The notes beneath the pieces were generated by a model, which was not told the DNA's origin, searched no databases, and saw only the letters and a list, made by a program, of their open reading frames with translations. The position numbers and the translations under genes were made by a program. A stretch of 64,000 nucleotides of DNA from the NCBI GenBank assembly GCA_029204225.1, contig CM055102.1, positions 11,696,718-11,760,717 on the forward strand, read 5' to 3'. Below are positions 25,400 to 37,679 of this stretch, piece by piece; position 1 is the stretch's first letter, and every line of letters starts with the position of its first letter. The DNA comes from Diphasiastrum complanatum. Its lineage: Eukaryota; Streptophyta; Lycopodiopsida; Lycopodiales; Lycopodiaceae.

Positions 25400-26206
25400 G
25401 ATGATCAGAAAGGAAATATAAAACATGTAAAAGTGTATCAAAAAGCAATGCAGAAATTTTGGAAGGCTTTAGTTGCAAGAAAAATTTGCAAGAGCTTCGC
25501 TAGCACAACTGAGGAATGAATCGAATTCAGTAAACTTATAGGTGAATTTGGTGGGTCCATTACACTGAATACTAGTTTGGCTGATCAGTGCGGAACAAAA
25601 ATTTGCAGGCATGTACAATATTGTGAAAATAGGCTATAAAAATCTCGGCGAAGGTTTCTAGGGATTTGAACCTATCAGGAAAATGTTTTCCAGGTCCGGC
25701 GAAGGATGAACCTTCGCCGAGGAGGGTCCTTTGCCCAGGTACTATCATAAATGTATTTTTTCACAATCTGAACCTATGGTCAACCTAATTTTAAGCAGGT
25801 CGGCGAAGGTTCATAAGGAGGTTAAGATGCTCGGCGAAGGTTCCCAAAATGGCATATCAGTGATACTTCGCCTAATTCAAAAACTAGGTTTTCTCTTGAC
25901 AGAAACCTTCGCCCACCTTATATCAGATAAATCTAGAGTGGATGTACAGTTTGAGAGCTCAGCGAAGGTTTCTGGTACTGTATAGGCCAAATTTGACCAA
26001 AACAGTGATTTTCAAAGTCTTTTTCCATCAAAAAAATATTGTGCTTCCTTTTTCCTATGCTGATGACTTTCTGACTTTTGCTCGTCAGTCTTTTCTTATT
26101 TCTTGCTTTACTTTTTTTTTTTGACTATCTTTTTCCAAAAATCTCAGCAAATTAAGTACTGAAAACAAAAAATTGAAAACCAATTAAAATTTTAAAAATA
26201 TTGAAA
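25400..26206. other. Spacer between integrase relic and accessory ORF
   Basis: Non-coding spacer containing the GGCGAAGG motif cluster (25644-25972) annotated separately. Otherwise AT-rich. Confidence 0.45.
25644..25972. repeat. Cluster of GGCGAAGG motifs in both orientations
   Basis: The core CGGCGAAGG or its complement CCTTCGCC(G) occurs about eight times. Plus copies start near 25645, 25697, 25801 and 25832, with a variant AGCGAAGG near 25963. Minus copies lie near 25711, 25866 (partial) and 25907. 25697-25705 and 25711-25719 form a perfect 9-bp inverted pair. Several are followed by TT(C/T)C. Spacing is irregular (about 30-90 bp). The GC-rich motif stands out from AT-rich surroundings and looks like a protein-binding array or degraded minisatellite. 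Confidence 0.75.
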
Positions 26207-26925
26207 TCAGGCTTGCTGAACTGGCGGAGCAGGCTGCCAAAACTTGCGTAATCGGCTGCCATTCACTAGAGTATCAAATCGTTTTACATCCAAGTGCTCA
26301 AGAATTACTGCGCCATAGTTCAAAATTTCTTTCACTTTATACGGGCCTTCACCGGTAAACTTCAACTTTTTCTGGATTAGCTTGGTTTTGTACATCAATG
26401 CCAGATCTCCTGATTTCATATCCTTTTTGCCATGCCTTGCGGCGTGCTTTCTCTGCTGCTAAGGAATGAACTACCATCAATCGGGTTTTACATAATTTGT
26501 GCAACACTTCATGACGAGTTGTAAAAACTTATCATAATTTAATCGTTTCGTTGCTGCTATGCATAAGGATGGGATTAAAAATTCAATCGGCATGACAACA
26601 TCTTGACCATAAATTAGTTGAAAAGGTGTTTGATTTGTACTATTTTTGTAAGCGGTTCTAAATATAGTTTATGTTCCCAATCAGACCGACTCGCTTCAAC
26701 TGTCTCTGTGATAATAGTGCAAAGAATCTTATTAGAAGATTCAGCTTGGCCATTCCCTCTGGGATAGTAGGGAGGAGTACTGAATGTATGTATAACAAAA
26801 AAATCTTCCAGTAAACATTTTATTGTTTGATTAACAAAGTGTGTACCCCGGTCACTGACAATCTCGATCGGACATCCAAATCTGATTATAATATTTTCAT
26901 ATAGAAACTTGGCCATAGATAGCTA
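26207..26925 (-). pseudogene. Ty3/gypsy integrase relic (Tat/Athila-like)
   Basis: Minus strand, 26916-26614: FLYENIIIRFGCPIEIVSDR then GTHFVNQTIKCLLEDFF and YYPRGNGQAESSNKIL. These are the second Asp and Glu regions of the DDE integrase core. After a frame-broken stretch (26613-26420), 26419-26207 reads GDLALMYKTKLIQKKLKFTG, EGPYKVKEILNYGAVIL and VNGSRLRKFW, the C-terminal integrase domain in the form seen in Tat/Athila elements. The protein is 5'-truncated: protease, RT, RNase H and the integrase zinc finger are absent. The same family occurs on the plus strand at 37.68-39.1 kb. Confidence 0.78.
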
Positions 26926-28760
26926 GACAGAACGTAGAAAAGCATTGCAATATTGACACGAATCTGAACGTAGAACCAGACAGAGCTATACTCAGATGTG
27001 CAACAACCAATGAAAGAGTAAATTGTCAACTGTTTGTAGCTATAGTAGGCCATGTTTGGAAGGGCTCAAAAATAGGCTTTTGCCCTAGATCTCCATCATC
27101 CATCAAATCAATGGTCTAGATTAATCATCTTGACAATGACTACATAGTCTTATAAAATATGTATATTAAACAACATAAAAATGTCATCTGAACCAACTCG
27201 ACACTCTCCACACGTGTGGCCTCCAATTTTACCCTTGGTCAAACTATATTTTAGATTTCCATATGTAGGCCTCAAGGTGCAATTTTCCAATTAGAGAAGA
27301 GTGTAGTATGAATGTTAGTGTTTATAGCTTACCAGTATATGATTTTGGGTATGAGATATTGTAAGCAAGTTATTGCTTTGTTAATCTACGGTACCTATGT
27401 TTTCTTCCAAAAGGATTTCTCAAGACAAATCATTGTACTCCTGTGAATGTTTCTATTTTCAATTAGCATGGAAAAAACTCATGTTAATAACCGTTCTTAA
27501 TGAGACAACTTAGCTTGATGTTAAATAAAACAAGAATCTGGTGGGAAGAAAAGCCTTGAAAAAAGTGTGGGGCAAAAATGCCATTGCTTCTACCTTAAGA
27601 ATGAAGGAAATAGGTCTTCAAGAAAAACATGAAACTTAACAAAACTATAATGGCAATTTCATGTCATGTTTTTGGCTATGATTTGCTAAAATTGAGTCAA
27701 ATCTAGTAATTCTAGGACCATGTTAATGGGCCAAATTAATCACATTTTCTCATTAATTCCTTAACATGGACACCAAGATATTGCCATCTCAATTTGGAGC
27801 ACTCCAAATTGCAGTATAGCATAGATTGATACCAAGGATGGTTAAAGTTTGATGCCTACTGTTTCATCTACAACTTAGACGTTTTATCATACTCATTAAT
27901 TCAAAGTCAGCATGTCATTATGATTTTTGCTTATGATATGATATGTGCATATTCCAAGCCTTTTTAATCTTGCTTTATATGTTTTAGATCAAATTATCCA
28001 TCTCATATTTATTGTGCTTTGATATCTATAAACAAATCATAGCTTACGAATACGATATGTGCTTACAAACTTGTTTCAAATAGATTATTTCATTGTTGCT
28101 TTATACAATATTTTTTTCCAAGCAAAGAATTTGCCCATTCAATCTATAGGAGGATTAAATCTTGCAAAGAAATGGATCACTTACTAAAGTACAAAATAAT
28201 GTGTAAGAAAAAGCACATGTAACATGTTCAATGTATTTCTTATGATTATCTATTGAATGGTGCAAGTAAAGTTTGAAAAGGAACAACATGATCTTTTAGT
28301 GCACCGCCACCAAGGTGACCATTTTTTAGGGTGTATTATGGATTAGTTAATGTAGGTTTAGAGGCCAAAAAAAGGGAATATATTGAGATTTCTCTTGTTG
28401 AGCCACAGTTGCAATGAGACAAGAGGACTCACCATTGTTCTTGAAAAGTGATTAAAAATTATGTGGGACTTATGACAACTTCAGAGGACGTAATTTTCAG
28501 GGTTCCATAAAGTGAGGGCTATATATTTTTAGGATTCCATCCATGAAAGGTCCGTATTCTCAAAATTCTATCCATGAGGGTTGCTTACTCTTAAGGATCA
28601 ATATTACATACGCTACACTCTTGGTGAGGATGAAGCCCTACCTACACTCTCATTTAGGTGAGGTATAGTATATACACTCATCCATTGATGGCTCATCATA
28701 ATGGAGTCACCAGAAAATGAAGGTCATTTTAACTAAAGCAAAAATTTCATTCCGTATTAT
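26926..28760. other. AT-rich intergenic DNA, nothing recognised
   Basis: No protein motif on either strand and no ORF of note. Confidence 0.4.
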
Positions 28761-28886
28761 GGAAGGAGCCGGGCAGAGGCCATTTTGCCCGGTAAGGATT
28801 TTCAGAATTTTTTAAGGCGAGGCCCGGAGCCTAAAAAAATTCTAAAAATCCTTACCGGGCAGAATGGCCTCTGCCCGGCCCCTTCC
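28761..28886. repeat. 126-bp foldback (58-bp arms, 10-nt loop)
   Basis: The left arm (28761-28818) begins GGAAGGAGCCGGGCAGAGGC. The right arm (28829-28886) is its near-perfect reverse complement with only a few mismatches. Weaker pairing extends outward (TATTATGG against CCATTGCGTAAT). The GC-rich arms stand out in AT-rich DNA. It resembles a MITE or a hairpin-RNA precursor. No flanking target-site duplication is obvious. Confidence 0.85.
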
Positions 28887-28917
28887 ATTGCGTAATGGAT
28901 TTTTGGACCCTTTTTAA

Positions 28918-29035
28918 ACCAATCCTTAGCTGCCATGTGGCAGGTGCAAGCAGAATCAGCACTAAAAAAATTTGAGACCAATCCGATGCTGCCACGTGGC
29001 AGATGCAGGCAGAATATGCACTAATTTTTTTTTTA
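28918..29035. repeat. 59-bp direct repeat with G-box palindromes
   Basis: 28918-28976 and 28977-29035 are two copies starting ACCAATCC. Each carries a CTGCCAYGTGGCAG palindrome. The second copy (28989-29002) is a perfect 14-bp palindrome containing the plant G-box CACGTG. Confidence 0.75.
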
Positions 29036-30835
29036 AAAAAACAGGTGAGTATTCTACTTTTTGATCTGTTCAGAAATGGGAAGAATAGTCACCAAAAATT
29101 CATTAGGGTTAGATATCTTTTTCATAGGAATCTCTTTTTGTTTTGTTTTGAAGAAAAGCTTTAGGCACAACAGTGAACATGCAACATGAAGTAGACAAAT
29201 TGTGGGCGGGCCCATGCGGCTTGCCACTCTGGCTTGTTGAAGATAAATGTAGTCTTTGCAGTGTAGGCGGTGTGGTCTACCACAGCCTGTGCTCTCCAAT
29301 TTCGCGCCAACTTTCAATGCCCTTTGAAAAAGCCTTGAGGTAACTGAAGAAAGCAGAAGGGTGGACCGATCAGGTAGTGGAGAAAACTGCAATTGGCAGG
29401 GTCCACGATGCCTGACAATCGTGTCGGGTTCAGTGGGGTGGCAGGTGCATAAAGAAACCCATAACACGATGGTTTCTACGTTTGACTTGCGTTTACAAAG
29501 TATAGTCTCAAAATGCCGCCACTTAAACACAAACAGGAAGAAAGATATTAGATACATTCTTTTCAGCTAGAATGTTATCGATTTCCCTGATCGTAAGTTT
29601 AGATGCTCGTAAAAAGTTTCAATCCAATTCATCTTTATACCAGACCTGCAGCACTTCGATGGGCCTTTGTTTTGAACGGCATCTATATTTTCCTGATGAA
29701 TGGTGCAAAACAGAATTGACCTTCGATACTAACGATTTCATTCAATTTGAAATTTGCTTTAAGGATTTTTATCATTAATCACTATTCAATTGAAAAAGTT
29801 TCAAATAAAAATGTATTTCAATGAAGAGAAAAACGACTGTGAAGGGCTGGAAGACTTCAACACGTAGGCCTGATGCTGCGCCATGGGAAGTAATTTTTAG
29901 CTACAAACTGTCAAACTAGTAAGTATGGATGGCACAATCTTTAGAGTAGTAGATGAAATATATAACCAAAGTGCATTTTTCACACTAGGTACTACGTTTA
30001 TTCACAGTCTGTTTTAGAGCTAACGCGTTTCACAGTTCTCCTCAGCGTTTTGTAATTTGCTGAAGGTAGAGACAAAATTCAACAAACAAGGCGAAAACAT
30101 AGAGAACTTGTAAGTTCTAAACTGCAGTCATTCAGTGGTTATTCATTGAGCTGGGCCCGGGGGCTGGGACTTGGTAGCCAAAGCTATACGTCGCATCCAA
30201 AGCTGGTTTATTTCATACATATGCCAAGTTTCAATTTCCGAATAAACGTACAGCGTCGTTTCAAGGAAAGCCACAAACACAAGAATAAAGTCTATAGCTA
30301 TAAAATTCATCAGTGAACTTAGTGGATCTGGAATCGAACCTGGAAAACATTAAAATTAATGCTGATTTTTTCAAATGATCTCGCGCACATAGGGATTTTT
30401 GATCTTGCTCGTTAGTTGATGCTCTGAATTTGATAGTGCTCTTGTCGAGAGTTATTACCGTCTCCCAGTAGAATGTTTGAGCATTCCTTTTTTATACGGT
30501 AGCAGAATCTTCATACAAGTATGATTCAACACATAAGAATACCTGAACAGTTAGTTTCTTAATACTCTCTTCCACGGTTTTTCAATCTCGCATACTGGTT
30601 CCAAAATCCGGGTAGTAGAATACAAATAACAATCTATAATGAACTTGTACACCACCTCACAGTATAGAACAACTTTTCATCTCTGAAGAACGAACATTTC
30701 CACATCGTCGCGTTATTGAGTCCAAATATATCGTTGCACTACAATGCACCCGTGAAGATATTACCGAACCATTGGAGCTTGAAGACATTCAGCGTCACAA
30801 GCGTATCGGATCATTTTGTCAAAGCTTGGTTATGA
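29036..30835. other. Intergenic DNA, no supported gene
   Basis: A minus-strand open frame (29557-29054, 167 codons) has no recognisable domain and unconvincing composition. The rest is stop-dense. Confidence 0.35.
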
Positions 30836-31129
30836 TCAATCATTTCCAAAAATTTCCACTTCTGGACGAGTCGATACAAAATAAGTGTCAATTAAATCGT
30901 AATTCAAAGACAAACGATGGCACACTTGCAGTGCCAGTTCGTTGCAATTGATCAATTGAATAACTCTGCATACCAGTCCGAGAATCTTGTGAGCGCGGAA
31001 TCTTTGCATAAAACTACCATCTGTAGCTAATTGACCATTTCCCATGGCAGTCCAAATTTGGAGCTGCGATACTTGAATGTGCGCTCTGTGGTATACGCTG
31101 ACGAACCCACCTGCTACCAACTCAGCCAT
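30836..31129 (-). CDS. Unassigned 97-codon ORF
   Basis: An ATG-initiated minus-strand frame with mixed, protein-like composition (MAELVAGGFVSVYHRAHIQV...). A TATAATAAG-like box lies about 45 bp upstream. I recognise no family and see no partner exon. It could be a short gene, an exon or chance. Confidence 0.22.
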   Translation of the reverse strand: MAELVAGGFVSVYHRAHIQVSQLQIWTAMGNGQLATDGSFMQRFRAHKILGLVCRVIQLINCNELALQVCHRLSLNYDLIDTYFVSTRPEVEIFGND

Positions 31130-32671
31130 ACAAATTGCTCCACCACAATCTCAGTCTTCTAATCTTCTTATTATAGAAAGACAACAGTTATTGCGCTCTG
31201 CCTAGCTACACACACTTCAGTTGGAGCTTGATATTTCAGAGAATGTAGGTGTCCCGTAATAATCGATGATTGGAGTCAGGACTGAGGCGGAGTTTGTCAT
31301 GAATGTGCCAATGCCAAAGCTCCAGCTGCAAAGTGCAAACTTCTTTTAAGGTGTACACTGTAAAACTTGGATAGGTGCGCACTGCGAATGAATTAGGCTA
31401 GCGCTGCACATGAACTGTTGAAGCGGGCTGCTCGTGTAAGTACTTTCAGAGTAGCAGTTCTTCCAATAGAGTAGCAGTTCTTCCATCTCCGCCATCTTCC
31501 TTCTCCGTCGTTGGCCACGCAAACGAGGAATGCCACCACCAGCTCATGGTCACCAAACGCCCACGTGAATTTTAATGCTTATCGACAATTTACGAGGTAT
31601 GTATGACGTCTTGAAACGAGGAAAGCAGAAGAAACCCTATAAATCAAGTCAACTAAAGAGGTAAAACACTCAGAAAAACTCTTATCACTTTGAGATTCAA
31701 ATTGTAGAAAGACCTAGAAACTTCAAAGCCCTTCAATAAAATGCCAACTTCATTTTTGGCTTTCCCACAAGATAGTGGTGATGGTGGTGATCATTATATG
31801 ATTATTGGCTAAAACCTCAAGGTGTCACACTCCTTTTGACCACCAATGGATTATTTTTAGATCTCTTCCAACTTTTCATGATGTTTTTAAATAGATCACT
31901 TGTTTTTTTTCTCTTGCTTTGTGATATGCCAATTTCCACACAGTAGGCCTAAAAAACTTAAGAACATCCATTTTGGGTTTAGATGTCATAGCACAGCGCA
32001 CTTTATTCGCATTTCATTTGCAGAAATATTGGCATTATGTTTACTAGACATTAGCATGGCGGTCAGGAGCTTGGGTTTGTCCTTGCGTCATTTTGATGTT
32101 TGTTCCCCCCTGTCATCACCTGGTTGTCGATGCTTGATGACGCTGATGGACACCCATTTCTTGTTTTGACAACAAATGAAACATAAAAAAATTTCAAATC
32201 ACTTGTATGAAAACAATAAGTCATAGATCCATCAAATATATACCTCTCCTCAAATGTATAGTGACCCCACACAAATTGATCTATTTATTTTCTTCATATT
32301 CCTCCATCATTTAGTGTATTCATTGACACTAAGGTCTCCATTCAATTTCATAGTCTTGACATATTGAGAGTCTGCTCTATCCACCTGAGTATGCATGTTC
32401 AAAATTTTGTCCTATAGTGTTGAGTTTGTTAGCATCTCTATTCTTGGTATCATTAGAGGAGTTTCAAATACTAGAAAGACCCCATATAGGATAAGAAAAT
32501 ATGTCACAACAGAAAACAATGTAGTCTATTTGCTTGCCCACACCACCCCCAAAGCATATGTTGGATTTCTTTCCTCTACTCTCCTAAATCCTATGTTAAT
32601 TTGCCTCTGTTCATGCTGCTACATTTTACTTGTGTTGTCCCACAGCCTGCATATTTACAAGTAAACTTGAA
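31130..32671. other. Intergenic DNA
   Basis: Contains a short direct duplication near 31447-31485 (AGAGTAGCAGTTCTTCCA twice). No recognisable gene. Confidence 0.35.
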
Positions 32672-32870
32672 CAGGCGAAAAATGCGAAAAATGCGACACA
32701 ACATTTTTGCATGCATTTTATGACAGGCGACACTTGCCTAAAATGCGACACTACAGTTTTACACGCAGTTTATGACAGGCGAAAAATGCGACACTGCATT
32801 TTTACACGCAATTTATGACAGGTGACACTCGCCTTAAAAAATGCGACACTTGCCTTTAAAAGGGCGCAGG
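32672..32870. repeat. Imperfect minisatellite (about 44-55 bp units)
   Basis: Units beginning AATGCGACAC start at 32690, 32740, 32784 and 32839. Each has a CGC-containing T-rich centre and TTTATGACAGGCGA-like ends. Unit lengths vary (50, 44, 55). Confidence 0.75.
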
Positions 32871-34712
32871 TTGCCTTTAGGTAAGGACAAGGCCAAAGGC
32901 CAAAGGGTGTCGCAACTTCGCATTTTCACCAACGTTATTTTTGGCGAATCCTGACGTCCCAGCCTCTTCACGCTCGTTCTATGCACTGTGCTATCAGATT
33001 TGACAACAACAATAGCCACTCACGATCTACTACAAACGGCACAACCACTTTTGTACCTTCTTCATATGCACACCTGTAAAATTCATGTATATAGTGACTA
33101 CCATCTCGGTATTCAACACAAGCGTTACAGATAAGTGAACAAAGCATGATTTGTAATTAAAAGACAGACATTGTAGATGTCTTCGCGCATTGATTCTTTC
33201 TTTCAGACATATTGTCAGTAATAGGTTCATAACCTTTACAGATTGTGATTAGCTTTGTGAAGCGCGTGGTTACGTCCGCTATTGTTTTGTGCTCGGAATC
33301 CAGGGATGAACTTCTTAAATGATTACAATTATGGTTGTGTTTTGCTTAACCACAATTCAACATATGTGAATTTGAATGTGCATTTGTTAAAGATGAGTGC
33401 CATCTCCAAATTTGAATCACAAAGAAAACAATATTATTGAATCAATCTTACAAAATTGGGAATGTTGTACTAGATAAGTATGTATTTGCTTATTGCATTT
33501 AAATGGTTTATAGTGATATTTTTTATAAACTCTTGAGCATGTGATTTTTTTTGTACTTTTTTTGATGATGACATTGTATCATCTCCATTTGGATATTCCT
33601 ACTGCTTTTGTAATTCTAAATAGAAGAGGAGTCAATGGAGTGTGGATACCTATTGAGGATAGTTCTCATTACAAGATGGAAGGAAAAAAAAAACTTGGGT
33701 TTCTAGACATATGGGACTTTCTATCCTTAGGGTCTAACAATCTAGATTATCATATTTTCTCTTCAATAACTCAACTAGTTATGTGGGTATGAAATGGGCA
33801 TGACGAACAAATAGGATAATGTGAAATATTGCAAAAATATGAATATACCTTTTCAATGCAAAGAGTTTATTTTTAAGAAACTGAGATTAGATGCATATCT
33901 TCTTATTTTCAAGATAGAAATTGTGTTATGTTGAAGATATCACAAGAAAATGTAAAAATTCAAAATAATCATGAATCTTTAAAAAAAATTATTGCAGATC
34001 TTAAAATGGAATATGAGCAAATGCAAGTTGTATTGATTTTATTCATTATGAGAACTTGCAATTTTGAAAGATGTGAAATTGTTATTTAAAAGAAGACTCA
34101 GAACAATAAGTGAAAGTGACAAACTATGAAAAACTGGTCTATTTTGGCAAATATCAACTTGAGCCCAACAAAAATAAAAATTCTATTTCTAGTATCTAGG
34201 CCGGGTGAGATTAGAGAGAGACGGCTAAGAAATTTTCTCTCTCCTTTGTATAGTCATATTTTCCATTTCTAGCATAAAACTAGTGGATAATGCTAAGACT
34301 TTTTGGACGTTTGAGATTAGAAACACATGGGCCTACCATGGAAGTCCAATTGTAGCCTACTACTACTGCAAAGAGTAGGTCTTTTATTATTTTAGTAAGG
34401 CTTGTACAAATCTCAATTTGGTAAAAAAATTGGAAGTGGAGATTTATCTCTACATTGTGTAGTTTCTCTACATTGTCTTGCTTGAATCAATAGTGATTAA
34501 GACCTACTTTGTATTCATCTTTATGAATGATATTCTCTTTGTTATTTGAAATTTTTATTGTTTTAAAACAAGTTCTTAATCATATTTAATTTACTTGAAG
34601 TGATAAAAGATCATTTAGATGTGTTTACATCTTGAATAGGTTTCATAATAAGAAATTGTATAGGCAATCTTGGCATATATAGGTTTGTTCCTCTATGCAT
34701 GAGATTTTCACA
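32871..34712. other. Intergenic DNA ending in a probable degraded LTR
   Basis: The end at 34712 (TTTTCACA) directly precedes a decayed primer-binding site, so an LTR on the plus strand probably ends here. Its start is not resolved. The plus frame 33541-33792 has no recognised motif. Confidence 0.35.
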
Positions 34713-34725
34713 TGTTATCAAAGCT
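34713..34725 (+). promoter_or_regulatory. Decayed primer-binding site
   Basis: TGTTATCAAAGCT differs by two bases from the initiator-tRNA-Met PBS TGGTATCAGAGCT and directly follows an LTR-like end in CA. Confidence 0.4.
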
Positions 34726-35099
34726 TAGGTTACTGATCTTTCCTTCGTCTTTACGTGTTTCATTAGGTTTGAGTAAGATTAAATCTAAGTTCCAAGGGAG
34801 AAGCTAGAAAGACAATTTTTTGTTGAATTTCTCAGTGTACAATTTTGAGCATCAAGCTATTATAATGGAGGATTTGATTTCATATAGGTCTGATTCCTTG
34901 TTTCTCCTATTTCTAAAAGTGTAAATTATATGATTTTATAAATAAAAGAAAAGTCATATCCAAGTTTGACTTCCATTTGGTAGTAATCAGTGCTATAATT
35001 GATACTATTTTTGTTGTCATTCTTCTTGGAATTGCCAAGTGAGTTAGATTTACATGAAGGCATCTTTTCTTGATCAACTTTGTCTCTTATAAGTGTTTA

Positions 35100-35940
35100 G
35101 GATCTACATCTAATCATGTTTTTCTTGAATCAATCACTTGCAAAATGCCCTTTGACTTCACAATGAACCTTAGATCTATCTTTCTTCTTGCCAACAAAAG
35201 TAGAAGGCTCACCTTGATCTTGACCATTTGACTACTTGCTTTTGCCTTTGCCCTTGAACTTGACTTTTGAGAGCATAGCCTCCTCCTCTCAAACTTGAGA
35301 AATGGAAGTAGGTCCTCCTCTTGATATAAGCCTAAACTCCTCATTCACCAAGGTCTCTTGAAAATCCACCATACTTTTAAAAATAAAAAATTGAATAGCA
35401 AAATTTTGAACAAGATTAGCATGATCATTCAACAAGCCATGAAGAATAACTTGAACAAGTTCTATCTCCTTAATGCTTTCATCAATACATGCTAGCTCAT
35501 CAGTGAATTCCTTACAAAACAAAAGTATGAGCACTTTCATCCTTCTTTTGCATAAATTGAGAGATTTTCCTCCTAAGGGTTAGTACCCTTGATGTAGACT
35601 TGGACTCATAAAGCTTCTTCAAAGCTTCTCAAGCCTCACTTGATGAAGTACACTTACCAACTTCCTTAAGAAGCTCATTAGTCACATTCATCTTGATCAC
35701 ATGTAAAGCTTTCTTTGCCCTCTTGTCATACCTGAATCGATATTATGGTGAAAAAGGTCTCTCCTCCACACTTACGACAATATCCATCAAATCATTCATC
35801 TCAAGCAAAGATTCCATCTCACCTTCCAAGTAGAATAATTTGGTGAGGTAAGCCTATCATTGCCTTCCAACATGAAGCCACTTGAGGTTGCCATGTTGCA
35901 ATAATCTAATCTTCTCTTTGAACATATTCCAATGCACTTA
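35100..35940 (-). pseudogene. Ty1/copia gag relic
   Basis: From about 35930 the minus strand reads RLTSPNYSTWKVR, then after several stops CIDESIKEIELVQVILHGL and NLVQNFAIQF, and a charged Ser/Lys region to 35114. It parallels, segment by segment, the intact gag of the copia element at 47.4-48.5 kb (RLTTSNYSIWKMR; CIGDSINQNELVQVILNGL; NLVQSYAIKE), so the two families are related. Many stops make it dead. Confidence 0.7.
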
Positions 35941-36338
35941 GAATCACTCCCTTGAAAATCAACAAATGAAACTCAAGAATAAATCACATGGAAACAATCT
36001 AGCCTCTCCTTTTTCTCTTTCTAGCAAATCCTAGCACCTATAATCTTGATCTCTTGATCAAAATACATCTAAACACAATATGATGAACTTTTGCCAACAT
36101 CAGATTGAAACACACTCTTGAAAAGTCCAGCAACCTGAAAATCAAGAGATCCTATCAAATTTAGGGTTTTACCAAAAATGCAAAATATTGAATCAAGAGA
36201 AATCTACACGCAAAAGCTAGAACCTAGATATCTCATCTAATAGAATGTACCATCCACAATCATGAGCAATTTTTGTCTCCACATTCCAGTAAGTGGTTTA
36301 AAAAATTGGCCATCTACAAGTATTTTGACCTAAAATGA
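35941..36338. other. Spacer between copia gag and integrase relics
   Basis: No coding motif. For a minus-strand copia element gag should lie to the right of integrase, but here it lies to the left. This spacer therefore probably marks the junction of two insertions (old leader or LTR), although I found no PBS. Confidence 0.3.
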
Positions 36339-36743
36339 CTATAAGATCACAAAGATCCATAGGTTTTCATTTGCCAACTTTAAGCACTTGATCTTCATGT
36401 TGAATTGACTCTCCACAACATTATTGAAGTTGAGAAAGACATCAAATATGAAATTCTCACTCTTTAGAAGGTAAGTCCAACAATTTCTACTAAAGTCATC
36501 AATGCAAGTCACAAACATCTTTGCTCCTCCATTACTCAAAGAACGAGTACAATGTAAATCCAAATTTACTAAATGAAAAAACATCTTAGATCTTAAGCTA
36601 GATCTAGAATAAGAAAACCTTTGTGACTTTGACATTGAACAAAGCTCAGCAACTTGCTTCTTTGACTTCAAACCACCATGGTTAGAACCAACAAGTCCAT
36701 CAAGTTTGTAGAGCTCACCCTGTCTCTTGCCTTGAGAAATCAA
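36339..36743 (-). pseudogene. Ty1/copia integrase relic
   Basis: The minus frame reads GELYKLDGL, then KQVAELCSMSKSQRFSYS, then HLVNLDLHCTRSLSNGGAKM and FVTCIDDFSRNCWTYLLKS. This is the end of the gag-pre-integrase finger and the start of the integrase core with its first Asp region. It ends before the rest of the catalytic triad. Confidence 0.7.
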
Positions 36744-36749
36744 GACTCA

Positions 36750-37010
36750 CCTTCTCAAACAGTTCCTTGACGGACTGGGAGAGAACTCCATGGATAATAC
36801 ATCCACCATTCATCTGACGAAAGATCCAGTGTTTCATTCCAAGACGAAACACATTGCTATCAAATATCATCTCATAAGAGATCTAGTTGAGAAAGACAAG
36901 CTGAAAACCGAGTTTGTTCCAACGAAGTAGATGGTGGTTGACATCTTCACAAAGTATCTTGACAAGGCAATTTTTGAGAAGCAGCACACAAGCTTAAGAA
37001 TAAAAAAAAT
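36750..37010 (+). pseudogene. Ty1/copia RNase H C-terminal relic
   Basis: The plus strand encodes TIHLTKDPVFHSKTKHIAIK then YHLIRDLVEKDKLKTEFVPT, one stop, and MVVDIFTKYLDKAIFEKQ. This is the canonical copia RNase H tail (N-P-V-F-H-x-R-T-K-H-I ... A-D-I-x-T-K). A purine-rich GAGAGGGAGCTGAAG near 37019 could be its polypurine tract. It abuts an oppositely oriented integrase relic. Confidence 0.75.
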
Positions 37011-37679
37011 ACCAGCTTTGAGAGGGAGCTGAAGAAACTAAGAGTTTCCTATCTTTCAAAGCCTTAGCATTTTTCCTTAGTTTTTTCTTTGTTGTTTTTC
37101 CTGACTATTGCATTTTGAAGTATGTTTCACGTAGTCTACATTTTTGAATTGTTTCGTCGCATAGTTCGCATTTTTGGGCCATGAGAGAAATGCATCATTG
37201 AATCTAAATGCAGTGCCTAGTTGAGTTTTCATCTGTTTTTGATATTATGCTGTGTCAAGTTGTTGGTTTACATTGGCAAGGCCTTTATATATTTTTGGAG
37301 GCACTTTTACGGTGTATCAACACTTGGTGCCGAGATTGTTCCTAAGCTTAAGTGATACTTTTGTTGGACATTTGAAGATAGCATTCTAAGTTCCAATGTT
37401 GCACATGGTCCATCTATCGTCATGAGTGGAGGCCACTTAATTGTGGAAGAGGCCTAATGCTGCCCAGCCTAAGTTGAAGATATATCTATGGTATGTCCTT
37501 GTAAAAAGGATCATGTTCAAGTCACCTCGAATCGAATGTCTTCAAGCATACCTGGTATTTGAACCAATGTTCAGTCATATATTCATCTGGCAGTTATTAT
37601 TTCCAAGATGCAGTTACGTCAAAGTCTTTATCGGATGCTATCAAATTTTGATGGACACATTCGAAGGCTCAGCCACCGA
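37011..37679. other. Spacer, probable old copia LTR remnant
   Basis: Follows copia RNase H and a purine tract, so it should contain the 3' LTR of that relic. Edges are not resolvable. Confidence 0.3.

Noticed and set aside
29054-29557. 167-codon minus-strand ORF
   Set aside because: No domain, unconvincing composition, no conserved-looking start; probably chance.
30320-30360. T-arm-like GGTTCGATTCC on the minus strand (possible tRNA)
   Set aside because: The T-stem does not pair and no acceptor stem or anticodon arm is present at the right distance.
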